NCBI GenBank assembly: GCA_028822445.1
Contig: JAPKDQ010000003.1
Coordinates: forward strand, 62,001-126,000
Reading direction: 5' to 3'
DNA from: Rhodospirillaceae bacterium
GTDB taxonomy: Bacteria; Pseudomonadota; Alphaproteobacteria; Rhodospirillales; Rhodospirillaceae
DNA: 64,000 nucleotides
Both the position numbers and the translations under genes were made by a program. The stretch's first letter is position 1, and the number at the start of each line of letters is the position of its first letter. Positions 1 to 10,443 of this stretch are shown in pieces. Under the pieces are notes generated by a model. The model saw nothing but the letters and a program-made list of their open reading frames with translations, had not been told where the DNA came from and did no database searches.

Positions 1-681
1 AGTCCAGTCCACGCCCTGCCAGGCGACAGTGATATCTCGTTCAGTAGCTATTTTATTTATGACCGATTCGACATCCGGAGACTGAGCCGCACTGATACAG
101 GGCGTCCCGGATTTCATTATGGCTGCTTTCTCTCCGGCGATAGCAGACAAGCTGTTTCCGAGATAGCTCATGTGGTCCATGGAGATTGATGTCAAAACCG
201 TGGCACAGGGGCGAGGAACAACATTAGTTGCATCAAGGCGACCGCCAAGCCCCGTCTCCAACAAAAGAACATCGGCCGGCACCTGAGCAAACGCTTGATA
301 TGCAACGGCCGTGACCATCTCAAAGAAGGTGATCGGCGCATCGCCATTAACTTGCTCTGTGTGACTGATCAAATCCGTCAATAACACCGGATCGATAAGA
401 CTCCCGCAGAGCCGAATACGCTCGGTAAATGAAACTAGATGTGGTGACGTATACACATGAACGCGATAGTCAGAGGCCTCAAGTACGGCGCGCATCATTG
501 CAACCACCGATCCCTTTCCGTTTGTGCCAGCAACATGGATAACCGGCGGGACACGCAAGTGGGGCGAGCCCAAGTCGGCCAACAACCGTTTAATGCGGTC
601 AAGGGACAGGTCTATAGTTACAGGATGGAGTGTTTTGATGCGCTCGAGAGCGGCGACCAGGCCAAACGGGTCAGTATGCAT
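1..681 (-). CDS. folC: Dihydrofolate/folylpolyglutamate synthase FolC, C-terminus cut by window edge
   Basis: The minus-strand frame stays open from an ATG at 681 to base 1, giving 227 residues of a family usually about 430 long, so the C-terminal half lies outside the window. FolC adds glutamate to dihydropteroate and to folates in the cytoplasm. The translation shows the P-loop HVAGTNGKGS near residue 48, then TSPHL, FFEMVTA, ETGLGGRLDATN and SISMDHMSYLG, all hallmark Mur-ligase/FolC motifs in the expected order. It starts 8 bases after the accD stop, and accD-folC is a common proteobacterial pair, so it is probably the last or near-last gene of the trp-accD transcript. The identification is secure; only the missing C-terminus is unseen. 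Confidence 0.95.
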   Translation of the reverse strand, partial: MHTDPFGLVAALERIKTLHPVTIDLSLDRIKRLLADLGSPHLRVPPVIHVAGTNGKGSVVAMMRAVLEASDYRVHVYTSPHLVSFTERIRLCGSLIDPVLLTDLISHTEQVNGDAPITFFEMVTAVAYQAFAQVPADVLLLETGLGGRLDATNVVPRPCATVLTSISMDHMSYLGNSLSAIAGEKAAIMKSGTPCISAAQSPDVESVINKIATERDITVAWQGVDWT

Positions 682-689
682 GAGCTTGG

Positions 690-1697
690 TCAGGACCTAT
701 CTGACCCACCTTCATCTTCAGGCTCAAATAAACCCTCATCAGGCACAGACGGATCCGGAGGAGAAGCCAGAACCTGCTTCTCATCTCTCTTGCGCCCTCG
801 CCTGCGTTTTCTGTCAACGCTATCCATTGGTAACACTAGCGCGGCCGGATCACGGTGCAGTAGTAAGCCAAGGAGTTGCACCAAGGAATCTTGCAGATCA
901 GAACGATGCACCACCATGTCGACCATGCCGTGCTCGAGTAAATACTCTGCGCGCTGGAATCCTTCAGGGAGGGTTTCTCGAATGGTCTGTTCAATCACAC
1001 GCGCACCAGCAAAGCCAATAATCGCGCCAGGCTCCGCAATCTGAATATCTCCAAGCATCGCAAATGAGGCTGTTACTCCTCCCGTCGTCGGATCAGTTAA
1101 TAGCACGATGTAGGGCAATCCTTTTTCGCGCACCCGGTCGACCGCAACTGTCGTCCGCGCCATTTGCATGAGGGACAGAATTCCTTCCTGCATACGAGCA
1201 CCGCCAGAGGACGGAATGACAATCAACGGCGCTTCCTGGAGAATGGCTAGCTCAGCCGCCGCAACAATGCCTTCGCCGACCGCCGTGCCCATCGATCCGC
1301 CAAGAAAACTAAACTCAAAGGCTGCGATTACAACGTGGAGCCCGCCCATTGTGCCATGCGCTACAACGATGGCGTCTTTGGCTCCGGTTTTCGACTGCGC
1401 GTCCTTAAGGCGATCAATGTACTTCTTACGGTCCTTAAATTTGAGAGGGTCAATAGCAACAGAGGGCAGCTCAATCTCCGTCCACTTCTTACCGTCGAAC
1501 AAAATCTCTAGGCGTTGCCTGACCGGTATACGCAAATGATGATCGCAATGGGGGCAAACGCGTAAATTCTTTTCCAGCTCGCGATGGAACACCATCTCGC
1601 TACATGCCGGACATTTGTGCCATAGATTGTCCGGCGCCTCCCGTGGCTGAACCAATCGCTTAATTCTTGGCCGGACGAAATTGGTCAACCAGTTCAT
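690..1697 (-). CDS. accD: Acetyl-CoA carboxylase carboxyltransferase subunit beta
   Basis: AccD is the beta subunit of the carboxyltransferase that moves the carboxyl group from biotin to acetyl-CoA, the first step of fatty acid synthesis. The protein is 335 residues. An N-terminal four-cysteine zinc ribbon is visible ([10 protein letters not shown] then CPHCDHH, residues about 32-55), followed by the crotonase-like core with [10 protein letters not shown] and [12 protein letters not shown], which bind acetyl-CoA and form the oxyanion site. The last 45 residues are charged and look disordered, with an RKRRRGRKR run, longer than in E. coli. Its ATG overlaps the trpA stop by four bases (ATGA), which indicates translational coupling. 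Confidence 0.97.
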   Translation of the reverse strand: MNWLTNFVRPRIKRLVQPREAPDNLWHKCPACSEMVFHRELEKNLRVCPHCDHHLRIPVRQRLEILFDGKKWTEIELPSVAIDPLKFKDRKKYIDRLKDAQSKTGAKDAIVVAHGTMGGLHVVIAAFEFSFLGGSMGTAVGEGIVAAAELAILQEAPLIVIPSSGGARMQEGILSLMQMARTTVAVDRVREKGLPYIVLLTDPTTGGVTASFAMLGDIQIAEPGAIIGFAGARVIEQTIRETLPEGFQRAEYLLEHGMVDMVVHRSDLQDSLVQLLGLLLHRDPAALVLPMDSVDRKRRRGRKRDEKQVLASPPDPSVPDEGLFEPEDEGGSDRS

Positions 1698-2554
1698 GCT
1701 TCAGCCCCATCTACACTGCGCGCCGTTCGAACACCGTCCGATAAATCTTTTACGAAACCGAGGACCCGGGCCGAAAGCCCCGCTTCCGGTCGGTAGTCAT
1801 CATCAATACCGTCGGCAATGATGTCGACAATAGCCGACCCCACAACGACGGCGTCAGCAAATCGGGCAACTTCGGCTGCTTGAGCAGCGGTGCGAATACC
1901 AAAGCCAACACCCAATGGCAGGTCTGTCTGCTCTCTCATTTCGGCGATCCGGGCGCCCACTTCCGTCATGTCAGCTGATTTCGTGCCGGTCACACCCTTA
2001 ACCGCTACGTAATAAACAAAACCGCTGGCGTGATCGAGTACACGTGGCAAACGGGTTATGTCTGTTGTTGGCGCAGCGAGGAAAATCATATGTAAATTAT
2101 GCTCACGAAGATTCTGATTAAGCTCCTCAGCCTCCTCAGGGGGCAAGTCGACAATAATAACCCCATCAACGCCAGCATTGGCGGCGGCCTGGGCGAACTC
2201 AGCCGGGCCATACCTGTAAATCGGGTTATAGTACCCCATCAATATGATTGGGGTATCCATTTCCAATTCACGCATCCGTTTGACGGCACCAAGGACATCA
2301 TCGATGGTCACACCGGCCTTTAAGGCCCGCTGAGACGACAACTGAATAGACGGGCCGTCCGCCATGGGGTCTGAGAACGGCATACCCAGTTCAATAATAT
2401 CAGCGCCTGCTGTAGGCATGCCCTCTAGAAGTTGGCGGAACAACTCGGGATTCGGATCATTGGCGGTGATAAACGTAACGAGCGCCGCCCGGTCTTGCTC
2501 TTTTAGTTTCTCAAAGAGCCGTGTAAGACGACTCTCGGTCACTGAGGCGCTCAT
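1694..2554 (-). CDS. trpA: Tryptophan synthase alpha subunit
   Basis: TrpA cleaves indole-3-glycerol phosphate to indole and glyceraldehyde 3-phosphate; indole passes through a tunnel to TrpB. The 286-residue TIM barrel has the catalytic glutamate in [11 protein letters not shown] (around residue 55), the aspartate in the same motif, the ILMGYYNP strand, and the phosphate-binding [12 protein letters not shown] near residue 216. Length is normal for the family. It overlaps trpB by four bases at its start and accD by four at its stop, so the three genes are almost certainly one transcript. Confidence 0.97.
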   Translation of the reverse strand: MSASVTESRLTRLFEKLKEQDRAALVTFITANDPNPELFRQLLEGMPTAGADIIELGMPFSDPMADGPSIQLSSQRALKAGVTIDDVLGAVKRMRELEMDTPIILMGYYNPIYRYGPAEFAQAAANAGVDGVIIVDLPPEEAEELNQNLREHNLHMIFLAAPTTDITRLPRVLDHASGFVYYVAVKGVTGTKSADMTEVGARIAEMREQTDLPLGVGFGIRTAAQAAEVARFADAVVVGSAIVDIIADGIDDDYRPEAGLSARVLGFVKDLSDGVRTARSVDGAEA

Positions 2555-3777
2555 AACTCGCCCCCCATCTCAATTCCAAGTGCGTCTGCAACGGTAAACA
2601 CATCTTTGTCACCACGACCACACAAATTCATAACGATCAAATGATCCGCTGGCAGTTCAGGTGCAATCTTTCCAACATAGGAAAGCGCGTGTGAGGGCTC
2701 CAACGCCGGGATGATACCTTCGAGGCGAGAGCACAACTGAAACGCATCCAAAGCTTCTTGGTCAGTCGCGGAGACATAATCGACGCGCCCTTGCATATGC
2801 AACCACGAATGTTCAGGACCAATACCTGGATAATCCAAACCGGCAGAAATCGAATGGGCATCTTTGATCTGCCCTCCATTTTCCTGCAACAAAAAAGTTC
2901 GGTTACCATGAAGAACTCCTGGGTCTCCACCGGATATAGACGCCGCATGCTCACCGGACTCGATGCCTTTTCCTGCCGCTTCAACACCAATCAAGCGCAC
3001 GTCAGCATCATCAAGAAAGGGATGGAACAAACCGATGGCATTGGAGCCACCGCCAATACAGGCGACCAGGGTATCGGGAAGCCGTCCTTCAGCCGTATCC
3101 ATTTGGCCACGCAGCTCTTCGCCAATCACAGACTGAAAGTCGCGCACCATTGTTGGGTAAGGGTGGGGCCCAGCTGCCGTGCCAATGAGATAGTAAGTAT
3201 CATCAACGTTCGCGACCCAATCGCGCAGCGCTTCGTTCATGGCTTCCTTAAGCGTCGCAGACCCTTTGTCGACTGCGCGAACATCAGCACCTAGAAGTTT
3301 CATACGAAACACATTAGGTTTTTGTCGCTCGATGTCTTTCGCGCCCATGTAAACGACACAATCGAGGCCAAACCGAGCGCAGACCGTTGCCGTAGCAACG
3401 CCATGCTGACCAGCACCGGTTTCGGCGATAATCCGGGTTTTACCCATACGCTTAGCCAATAAGATTTGGCCAAGGCAGTTATTGATTTTGTGGGAACCCG
3501 TATGATTGAGCTCGTCTCTCTTGAAATAGATCTTCGCGCCGCCGAAGTGCTCGGTCAGAGGCTCAGCAAAATACAGCGGGCTAGGGCGACCGGCATACGC
3601 AGCGTTAAAAGAGGCCAGTTCTTTGGCATAGGATGGATCGCCGCACGCGGCTTCATAGGCGCGCTCAACCTCTAAAATTAGCGGCATCAGCGTCTCGGCA
3701 ACGTACCGGCCGCCGAACAGGCCAAAATGCCCCGCCTCGTCTGGGCCGTCTCTATAGGTGTTACGCGCATCCGCCAT
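2551..3777 (-). CDS. trpB: Tryptophan synthase beta subunit
   Basis: TrpB is the pyridoxal-phosphate enzyme that condenses indole with serine to give tryptophan. It is 408 residues, normal length. Visible motifs are [10 protein letters not shown] at the N-terminus, the PLP lysine in [10 protein letters not shown] (about residue 96), [13 protein letters not shown], and the phosphate-binding [10 protein letters not shown] loop near residue 240. The ATG at 3777 is preceded by a 106-base gap before trpF, which may hold a promoter or only a leader. Order trpF-trpB-trpA-accD-folC is the usual alphaproteobacterial arrangement. Confidence 0.97.
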   Translation of the reverse strand: MADARNTYRDGPDEAGHFGLFGGRYVAETLMPLILEVERAYEAACGDPSYAKELASFNAAYAGRPSPLYFAEPLTEHFGGAKIYFKRDELNHTGSHKINNCLGQILLAKRMGKTRIIAETGAGQHGVATATVCARFGLDCVVYMGAKDIERQKPNVFRMKLLGADVRAVDKGSATLKEAMNEALRDWVANVDDTYYLIGTAAGPHPYPTMVRDFQSVIGEELRGQMDTAEGRLPDTLVACIGGGSNAIGLFHPFLDDADVRLIGVEAAGKGIESGEHAASISGGDPGVLHGNRTFLLQENGGQIKDAHSISAGLDYPGIGPEHSWLHMQGRVDYVSATDQEALDAFQLCSRLEGIIPALEPSHALSYVGKIAPELPADHLIVMNLCGRGDKDVFTVADALGIEMGGEL

Positions 3778-3883
3778 GGGCTTGATCTATCCTGACCGTG
3801 CTTAACTATGGGCCGGACTTATAGCGCAGGCCTCTCGGATGAGCAAAAAGAACTCATCTAAAAATCAGGGATTTAAGCGGAAT

Positions 3884-4525
3884 TTAGCCGCCTTTTGCGG
3901 CTCGCAAAAAAGCGGTTATAAGCGCCGGGTCTTTAGAACCAGGAGTAGATTCAACGCCTGAGGAGACATCAACCCCTGGCGCATTCGCCTCAGCGATCGC
4001 CTGAGCCACGTTTTTTGGCGTTAAGCCACCAGCTAACAGCCACGGTAATCTCCCGCTGTAAGCAGTCATGAGGCTCCAATTAAAGGCCGTAGCGTTTCCT
4101 CCCGGCCTGTCAGCGTCTGGTGGCGCCTTAGCGTCAAACAACATCATGTCCGCGTGATCCCTAAACTGAGATGAGGCAATAACATCCTCCGCACCTGAGA
4201 TGCCGACAGCTTTGATGACTGGCAGGCCGCATGAAAACCGAATCGCGTCGACCCTCTCTGGCGTTTCGCTGCCATGGAGCTGGAGGTAATCGAGCCGGAT
4301 ATGAGTTAAAACTTGGTCAAGCCAGGCGTCATCCGGATCAACAAACAATCCGACTTTATAAACCTCTTCTGGTGCATCTTCGACAAAGCTCGCAACGAGA
4401 GAGGGCGATACATTTCGGGGCGACTTCTCAAAAAAAGTGAACCCCAAATAATCCGCTCCACCTTCTATCGAAGCTTCGATGGAGTCCGCATCGCTTAACC
4501 CGCAAATCTTTACTACTACGCTCAT
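3884..4525 (-). CDS. trpF: Phosphoribosylanthranilate isomerase
   Basis: TrpF converts phosphoribosylanthranilate to the CdRP ketose in tryptophan synthesis. The 213-residue protein begins VVVKICGLSDADS, where the cysteine of KICG is the catalytic base, and carries LFVDPDD, LQLHGSETPE and near the C-terminus LLAGGLTPKNV and GVDVSSGVES, the phosphate-binding loops of this TIM barrel. It lies 17 bases downstream of pyrF and upstream of trpB, so it is probably cotranscribed with both. Confidence 0.95.
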   Translation of the reverse strand: MSVVVKICGLSDADSIEASIEGGADYLGFTFFEKSPRNVSPSLVASFVEDAPEEVYKVGLFVDPDDAWLDQVLTHIRLDYLQLHGSETPERVDAIRFSCGLPVIKAVGISGAEDVIASSQFRDHADMMLFDAKAPPDADRPGGNATAFNWSLMTAYSGRLPWLLAGGLTPKNVAQAIAEANAPGVDVSSGVESTPGSKDPALITAFLRAAKGG

Positions 4526-4542
4526 AAGTTTTGTGCCCGTAC

Positions 4543-5274
4543 CTAAGCCGCTAACGACGTCGCGATCCGTTGCGCTGCAGCCGATGGATCATCTGCCGCA
4601 GTAATGGGTCGGCCGACTACCAGATAGTCAGCCCCTTCGGTAATTGCTTGCTCTGGCGTCATAATTCTTTTTTGGTCGTTAGCAGCAGCCCACTCTGGAC
4701 GGACTCCAGGTGTGATGAGTTTGAAGTTAGGGCCACATTCAAATCGAATCCGCGCGGCTTCCAGCGGCGAACACACTACACCATCCAACCCGGACTCCTT
4801 GGCCAGAACGGCTAAGCGGATGGCTTGATCCGCGGTGGAAGATGCCATGCCAACTTCAGCCAAGTCTTCGTCAGAGAGGCTCGTTAGAATAGTGACCCCG
4901 ATCACCAAGGGCCGGGGAGCAACGTGTTCATACGCTGCTTCAGCGGCGGCTTTAGCAGCGGCCTGCATCATAGCGCGCCCACCGCTAGCATGAACGTTGA
5001 TCATGAAAGGGCCGCATACAGAAATAGCCCGCACGGCGCCAGCAACTGTATTTGGAATATCATGAAACTTTACGTCCAGAAAAGCTGGCAGCCCGGACGC
5101 CTTCATCACGTGCTCGATCCCCTTGGGGCCATGGGCAGAAATAAATTCGAGGCCAAGCTTAATACCGCCAACATGGTCGCCGATACGGGCTGCCCATGTC
5201 GTTGCAGTACCTAAATCCGGCGTATCGATCGCGCAAAAGATCGGGTTGCGGAGGCCTTGGTCAACCGGCGCCAT
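4543..5274 (-). CDS. pyrF: Orotidine 5'-phosphate decarboxylase
   Basis: PyrF decarboxylates OMP to UMP, the last step of pyrimidine synthesis. The 243-residue protein has the catalytic lysine/aspartate motif FLDVKFHDIPN (DxKxxD, around residue 66), the HASGGRAM loop, and the C-terminal phosphate-binding VVGRPITAADDP segment. It precedes trpF closely on the same strand and follows the LapA-like gene by about 49 bases. Confidence 0.96.
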   Translation of the reverse strand: MAPVDQGLRNPIFCAIDTPDLGTATTWAARIGDHVGGIKLGLEFISAHGPKGIEHVMKASGLPAFLDVKFHDIPNTVAGAVRAISVCGPFMINVHASGGRAMMQAAAKAAAEAAYEHVAPRPLVIGVTILTSLSDEDLAEVGMASSTADQAIRLAVLAKESGLDGVVCSPLEAARIRFECGPNFKLITPGVRPEWAAANDQKRIMTPEQAITEGADYLVVGRPITAADDPSAAAQRIATSLAA

Positions 5275-5323
5275 CTTGTCGCCCCTTCACTTTTATAAAC
5301 TGGTCTGTCGGTGTGGTCTGCTA

Positions 5324-5632
5324 TTATGCCGCTTCAGAAGTCTCTTGGCTAACAAGTCGGGTCCGCACATCGGTTAGCTCGCCTTCAAGTGCCTGGATTT
5401 CAGACCGTTGCTTACGAATCCAACGGCGGTGCTTTCCTGCAGCAACCCAAGTCACCAAGACACCAACCAAAAAGCCACAAAATACGGCCCCTATGATAAG
5501 GATATAGAGACCAACATCTAGCGCGAATGGAAACGGCCAAAACGTTATAGAAACAGGCATCGGATTAGATATTGCGAACAGAGTTGTAAGGATGGAAACT
5601 GCAACGCCGACTAGCCAAGTTAGAAGACGCAT
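5324..5632 (-). CDS. LapA-domain small membrane protein
   Basis: This is a 102-residue inner-membrane protein with two hydrophobic segments (about residues 3-22 and 40-66) separated by a short loop, then a positively charged and coiled-coil-like tail (RRWIRKQRSEIQALEGELTD). That is the layout of the LapA (DUF1049) family, in E. coli linked to lipopolysaccharide assembly regulation together with LapB. Its place just downstream of ihfB and upstream of pyrF is a familiar proteobacterial arrangement. No LapB (TPR) partner is next to it here. The exact role in this organism is inferred from family only. Confidence 0.8.
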   Translation of the reverse strand: MRLLTWLVGVAVSILTTLFAISNPMPVSITFWPFPFALDVGLYILIIGAVFCGFLVGVLVTWVAAGKHRRWIRKQRSEIQALEGELTDVRTRLVSQETSEAA

Positions 5633-5651
5633 AGTGACCTCTCTGGCTTCC

Positions 5652-6005
5652 TCAACCTATGGGCCTGACGAGGCCGGGGGCCGTCGTGGACAGGTCGTCT
5701 AGCGAGGGAGCCGACTCGGTTGTCTGAGTGGCATTCAGAAAATCACGCAACTGCTTCCCCGTCTTAAAGTACGGCACCGTTTTCTCAGATACATTCACGG
5801 CTTCACCAGTTCGTGGGTTACGCCCAACTCTCGAATCCCGATGCTTAACGGAAAAAGCACCAAAGCCACGAAGCTCAACGCGGTCTCCATTAGCTAGCGC
5901 AATAGAAATCTGATCGAATATCGTGCTTACGATTCGCTCAACATCTCGTTGAAAGAGATGTGGATTGCGTTCCGCAATTCTCGCGATAAGCTCAGACTTG
6001 GTCAT
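5652..6005 (-). CDS. ihfB: Integration host factor subunit beta
   Basis: IHF-beta pairs with IHF-alpha to bend DNA at specific sites. The 117-residue protein starts [15 protein letters not shown] and shows the HU/IHF arm motif ([10 protein letters not shown], residues about 61-70) with the intercalating proline, followed by a family-normal core and a 20-residue extra tail rich in S, T and P. The AGGAG sequence ends directly at the ATG, an unusually short spacing; an upstream GGGAAG may serve as the real ribosome site. It lies downstream of rpsA, as in most proteobacteria, but a terminator hairpin sits between them. Confidence 0.94.
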   Translation of the reverse strand: MTKSELIARIAERNPHLFQRDVERIVSTIFDQISIALANGDRVELRGFGAFSVKHRDSRVGRNPRTGEAVNVSEKTVPYFKTGKQLRDFLNATQTTESAPSLDDLSTTAPGLVRPIG

Positions 6006-6129
6006 CTCCTGGCTTCCCTGTCCGCCCGTTCAGTCTTTATGACCTCTAACTAGTAACGAGCATGCGAAGTGCACGGACCAGAGTCAAGTGTAAGCCTTTC
6101 ATATGAAATCGTTTTTCGAGTTTCAGTAC

Positions 6130-6157
6130 AAAAAACGCGCCCCATAAGGGGCGCGTT
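6130..6157 (-). terminator. Rho-independent terminator of rpsA
   Basis: A perfect 10-bp inverted repeat (AACGCGCCCC / GGGGCGCGTT) with an ATAA loop lies 33 bases past the rpsA stop. Read on the minus strand, the stem is followed by a T run continuing from 6135 down to 6130. This is the best intrinsic terminator in the window and separates rpsA from ihfB. Confidence 0.9.
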
Positions 6158-6189
6158 GATCAGCAAAGTCCAGCGTTTGAAGCGCGGTC

Positions 6190-7932
6190 TTATTCTTTTG
6201 TTTCCTCGGCTTCCGCCTCATCAGCAGGCCCGTCATCTCCGACCGTTTCTTTGCGCTTAAGAGCCGCACCAAGAATATCACCCAAAGAAGCCCCCGAATC
6301 GGTAGAACCGTAGTCCGCCATAGCCTGTTTCTCTTCAGCGGCTTCGCGCGCCTTAACGGAAAGATTGAGCTTACGGGACTTGCTATCGATGCTGGTAATC
6401 CGTGCATCGACTTTTTCGCCAACAGCAAAGCGATCAGGGCGTTGCTCTGACCGTTCACGGGCCAGATCATTTTTCTTAATAAACCCACTGATTCCTTCGC
6501 TAATAGAGACTTCTAAACCAGCATCCATGGTCGCAGTCACGACACAGGTAACAACTTGGCCTCGCTTGAGGTCGCCCATAGCTTCCGCAAACGGATCTTC
6601 GGTGAGTTGCTTGATACCAAGGCTGATGCGCTCTTTGTCTATATCAACGTCAAGGATCTTAGCTTTGACAATGTCGCCCTTATTGAAGTCAGAAACAGCT
6701 TCTTCGCCGTCCTTCTCCCAAGACAGGTCTGACAAGTGCACCATGCCGTCGATTTCACCGTCTAGGCCAACAAAGAGGCCGAACTCAGTGATATTTTTCA
6801 CTTCGCCTTCAACCAATGCATCAACCTTGAACCTGTCCTTAAAGGCTATCCATGGGTTCTCCATGCACTGCTTAAGGCCAAGGGAGATGCGACGCTTTTC
6901 TTGATCAACATCGAGGACCATAACCTCGACTTCCTGGCTCGTAGATACGATTTTACCAGGATGGATGTTCTTCTTGGTCCAGCTCATTTCAGAAACGTGA
7001 ACCAATCCCTCTACGCCAGCTTCGAGTTCTACGAATGCGCCGTAATCGGTGATGTTGGTGACGCGACCCACAAACTTAGTGCCCGTTGGGTACTTCGCAG
7101 CAACTCCATCCCATGGATCAGTTTCAAGCTGCTTCATGCCCAGCGAGATACGCTGTGTTTCAGCGTTAAAGCGGATGACCTGGACATTAACGGTCTGACC
7201 AACAGACAGAGCTTCAGTCGGGTGATTGACGCGCTTCCAAGAAATATCAGTGACGTGCAACAAGCCATCAACACCGCCAAGATCAACGAATGCACCGTAA
7301 TCGGTGATGTTCTTGACGACGCCTTCGAGAACCTGGCCTTCGGCCAGGTTTTCCATGAGCTTCGTGCGCTCAGCCGCACGTGTTTCTTCGAGCACCGCAC
7401 GACGAGAAACAACGATATTTCCGCGAGCGCGGTCCATTTTTAGAATTTGGAATTCATGTGGCTCGCCCATCAAATAGTTGGCGTCACGCACGGGGCGAAT
7501 ATCAACTTGGCTACCTGGCAAAAAGGCGACGGCGCCATTAAGGTCGACCGTGAAGCCACCTTTGACGCGGCCGAAAATTGTTCCCTGAACTGTGCTCGTC
7601 TTTTCGAACTGCTTTTCAAGAACGTCCCAAGCTTCCTCACGCCGCGCTTTATCGCGAGACAGAAGAATCATGCCATCCTTATCTTCGTAGCGTTCAACAT
7701 AGACGTCTACGGCTTCACCAACAGCTGGGGCGTCTTCATTGCCGCGACCAAATTCGCGCAACGGCACCCGCCCTTCGGACTTGAGGCCTACGTCAACCAA
7801 AGCGTAGTCACCATCAACCCGGAGAACTGTGCCCCTAAGCACAGCGCCTTCGATGGTTTCATTGCCTTGGAATGATTCTTCTAGGAGTGCGGCGAAATCT
7901 TCGCTCGCCGCGGCGAGAGCTGGTTCAGACAT
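6190..7932 (-). CDS. rpsA: 30S ribosomal protein S1
   Basis: S1 binds mRNA and helps initiation on the 30S subunit. Six S1 (OB-fold) repeats are visible, each with the VKNITDYGAFVDLGG-type strand and an HVTDISW or HLSDLSW turn, followed by an acidic tail ending EAEAEETKE. I start at the ATG at 7932 (MSEPALAAASEDF), preceded by AAAGGAA at a good distance; a longer frame to 8025 would add a 31-residue arginine-rich stretch absent from the family. That gives 580 residues, usual for alphaproteobacteria. It is downstream of cmk, as in most proteobacteria, with a 169-base gap that may hold its own promoter. Confidence 0.95.
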   Translation of the reverse strand: MSEPALAAASEDFAALLEESFQGNETIEGAVLRGTVLRVDGDYALVDVGLKSEGRVPLREFGRGNEDAPAVGEAVDVYVERYEDKDGMILLSRDKARREEAWDVLEKQFEKTSTVQGTIFGRVKGGFTVDLNGAVAFLPGSQVDIRPVRDANYLMGEPHEFQILKMDRARGNIVVSRRAVLEETRAAERTKLMENLAEGQVLEGVVKNITDYGAFVDLGGVDGLLHVTDISWKRVNHPTEALSVGQTVNVQVIRFNAETQRISLGMKQLETDPWDGVAAKYPTGTKFVGRVTNITDYGAFVELEAGVEGLVHVSEMSWTKKNIHPGKIVSTSQEVEVMVLDVDQEKRRISLGLKQCMENPWIAFKDRFKVDALVEGEVKNITEFGLFVGLDGEIDGMVHLSDLSWEKDGEEAVSDFNKGDIVKAKILDVDIDKERISLGIKQLTEDPFAEAMGDLKRGQVVTCVVTATMDAGLEVSISEGISGFIKKNDLARERSEQRPDRFAVGEKVDARITSIDSKSRKLNLSVKAREAAEEKQAMADYGSTDSGASLGDILGAALKRKETVGDDGPADEAEAEETKE

Positions 7933-8004
7933 TGTAGGAGCGTTCCTTTCGTTCTGCGCCTTGCCTGCCGGTTGGATCCGGCGGTCTTTAACATGCGGGC
8001 TCGG

Positions 8005-8032
8005 ACTATTCCGGGCTTGTCGCATTTCTCAA
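8005..8032 (-). promoter_or_regulatory. Possible rpsA promoter
   Basis: On the minus strand a TTGAGA box (8027-8032) is followed after 16 bases by AATAGT (8005-8010), a partial match to sigma-70 -35/-10 elements, about 75 bases upstream of the rpsA start. The match is moderate and the assignment is inference. Confidence 0.3.
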
Positions 8033-8101
8033 TGTGCACGCGCTTAAAAGACGTGCTGCGAAACCTCAACGACCGGAAACCGTGCGTTTACCGCATCTGG
8101 G

Positions 8102-8785
8102 TCAGCAGGTGTCGTCAAGGCTAACAATCTTAAAGGGGCCGGTTCCCCGGATGTGGTCCAGCGCTACGGCCAGGGCCTCATCTGCATTCATGTTCGACGT
8201 ATCTAGAACCCACGCATCATCCGCTGGCTTCAGCGGAGCAACCGATCGGTCTCGATCACGCTTGTCCCGAGCCGTCATATCAGCACGAATGCGGGCTTCT
8301 ATAACGGGTTCGCCCCGTTCCATCAACTCCTGGAGGCGTCTTTTAATCCGCACTTCTAAAGTGGCTTCGACAAAGATTTTACTATCGGCGCCTGGGCAGA
8401 CCACTGTACCGATGTCCCTCCCGTCCAAAATTGCGCCCTTGAAGGCCGCGCCGGGGTTGGCGGCGACAGATCTCTGGAAATCTAGCAAAACTGCGCGGAC
8501 CGACGGTATGAAAGCCACATGGGACGCCGCCACACCGGCCTCTTCGCTGCGCAAATCCTCCGCGGAAAAATATGATAAATCCAGGCTTTCCGAAGCTTTC
8601 ACCGCATCAGATTCGATCGTAGGGTCACCACCTGTATTCAAAACAGTGAGACCTGTCGCCCGATATAAGCTGCCCGTATCCAGGTACCTAAGCGTCAGGA
8701 TATCCGCTAAACGCCTAGCCAACGTGCCCTTTCCCGAGGCCGCTGGCCCATCAATGGCAACAACGAGATTAACTGCCTGTTTCAC
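8102..8785 (-). CDS. cmk: Cytidylate kinase
   Basis: Cmk phosphorylates CMP and dCMP to the diphosphates with ATP. The 227-residue protein has the P-loop [12 protein letters not shown] at residues 10-21, then [19 protein letters not shown] with the DTGxxYR substrate motif, DGRDIGTVV in the CMP-binding insert, and [14 protein letters not shown] near residue 190 for the lid. The start is GTG at 8785 and overlaps the aroA stop as GTGA, so translation is coupled to aroA. The aroA-cmk-rpsA order is widely conserved. Confidence 0.96.
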   Translation of the reverse strand: MKQAVNLVVAIDGPAASGKGTLARRLADILTLRYLDTGSLYRATGLTVLNTGGDPTIESDAVKASESLDLSYFSAEDLRSEEAGVAASHVAFIPSVRAVLLDFQRSVAANPGAAFKGAILDGRDIGTVVCPGADSKIFVEATLEVRIKRRLQELMERGEPVIEARIRADMTARDKRDRDRSVAPLKPADDAWVLDTSNMNADEALAVALDHIRGTGPFKIVSLDDTC

Positions 8786-10167
8786 ACGCCCCCACCAACT
8801 AAGGATATGTCGGTTTTTTTTATTTTGGCGCCCAATTTGGTCAAATGGCCCAAGAAATTGGGATAGCTGGTGGCAATCGCAGACTCGTCGTCAATTCCAA
8901 TGGCGCGCTCCGCAGACAGCCCAAGGACCAAGAACGACATGGCGATACGGTGGTCCATATTAACGCTTACAACTCCACCGCCAGGAACATGGCCCGGAGG
9001 AGCACCCTGTACGCTGAGAGTATCTCCTTCGATAACGCTCGAGACACCGCAGACCTTAAGACCAGCCGCGATGGCGGCAAGGCGGTCACTCTCTTTGACC
9101 CTAAGCTCTGCAAGCCCCTCCATCCGCGTTTCACCCGTTGCACAGGCTGCGGCGACGGCCAGAATAGGATATTCGTCGATCATCGACGGTGCGCGATCAG
9201 CCGGAACCGTTACACCTTTTAATTTACTCGACCGGACGTGAAGATCACCGACGGGCTCACCCGCCTCATCGCGCTCGTTTTCCATGACTAGGTCAGCGCC
9301 CATTTCACGCAACGTTTCAAATAAACCAATACGGTGCGGGTTTAAACCGACGCTCTGCAGCGTAATATCTGACCCTTCTGTAATAATTGCAGCAACCGCT
9401 AAAAACGCCGCCGATGAGGGGTCTCCTGGCACGACGACATCGGAGCCTTCCAATTCTGGTTGCCCCGTCAAGGTAACCGCGACGGCCCCTGGCCGGTCCG
9501 TCACTGGCTCAGAAACCACCTCAGCCCCAAAATGACGCAGCATCCGTTCCGTATGATCGCGCGTCGCTGCCGGTTCTATAACAGTGGTTGCACCTCTCGC
9601 CTGCAATCCTGCCAACAAAACCGCCGACTTCACCTGCGCAGATGCAACTGGGCTTTGATAAACGATAGGCAACGGATCCCCGGTGCCGATTACGGTCAGT
9701 GGCAACCGGTGACCAGATCGTGACACGAAGGAGCCACCCATAGATTGCAACGGCTCTACGACCCGACCCATCGGTCGAGATCGCAAAGAGTCGTCTCCCG
9801 TTATAACCGCCGTCATCGCGTGGCTTGCCAAAAGGCCGGTCAAAAGCCGGGCTCCGGTTCCTGAGTTTCCCATGTCGAGCACACCGTCGGGCTCTAACAG
9901 CCCACCAACGCCACGACCGCGCACGACCCAAGACACACCGCTGGGACCCTCCACCCGTTCCACAGAGGCACCAAGGGCACGCATAGCCTTAGCCGTATTC
10001 AAGACATCCTCACCCTCAAGAAGTCCTTGGACGCGTGTCTCACCGATCGCCAAAGCACCAAACATCAAGGCCCTGTGGGAGATGGATTTATCTCCGGGCA
10101 CCCGGATCGTTCCAGCCAGGCCAGAAGTACGGGCAAATGACGTAACGTTAGTAAGGGGCTTAGTCAT
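8782..10167 (-). CDS. aroA: 3-phosphoshikimate 1-carboxyvinyltransferase (EPSP synthase)
   Basis: AroA joins shikimate 3-phosphate and PEP to make EPSP in the chorismate pathway. Seen are the N-terminal [13 protein letters not shown] with the catalytic lysine, [17 protein letters not shown], and a C-terminal [11 protein letters not shown] prefer the ATG at 10167 (MTKPLTNV), giving 461 residues. An in-frame ATG at 10248 would add 27 residues that do not look conserved; an AGGAGG lies at 10271-10277, 22 bases before that ATG, so the longer form cannot be excluded. The GDKS and residues around SGTGA suggest no special class can be called by eye. Confidence 0.94.
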   Translation of the reverse strand: MTKPLTNVTSFARTSGLAGTIRVPGDKSISHRALMFGALAIGETRVQGLLEGEDVLNTAKAMRALGASVERVEGPSGVSWVVRGRGVGGLLEPDGVLDMGNSGTGARLLTGLLASHAMTAVITGDDSLRSRPMGRVVEPLQSMGGSFVSRSGHRLPLTVIGTGDPLPIVYQSPVASAQVKSAVLLAGLQARGATTVIEPAATRDHTERMLRHFGAEVVSEPVTDRPGAVAVTLTGQPELEGSDVVVPGDPSSAAFLAVAAIITEGSDITLQSVGLNPHRIGLFETLREMGADLVMENERDEAGEPVGDLHVRSSKLKGVTVPADRAPSMIDEYPILAVAAACATGETRMEGLAELRVKESDRLAAIAAGLKVCGVSSVIEGDTLSVQGAPPGHVPGGGVVSVNMDHRIAMSFLVLGLSAERAIGIDDESAIATSYPNFLGHLTKLGAKIKKTDISLVGGGV

Positions 10168-10443
10168 CAATAATGGCTCAAATCGGTGAAAAATGGCTGG
10201 GCTAGGCGACTCCTGGCACCATTTCTTTATGGCGCGGGGTGATACCATAATGAGCCTTGGAAGCCTAGCAACCTCCTAGTTTTGGTGGGTTTTACAATTT
10301 ATTTTTTGGTAGATCGCATATTAAGTTTTGACAGCGCGCTACTTATTTGGCAAATGCGCTGACTGAATTATTTCCGCTGAGGTTTTAGGCTGCCAGTATG
10401 GGGCTCCTTAGTGGACGGAACATAATATTGGGAGGTTACCGAA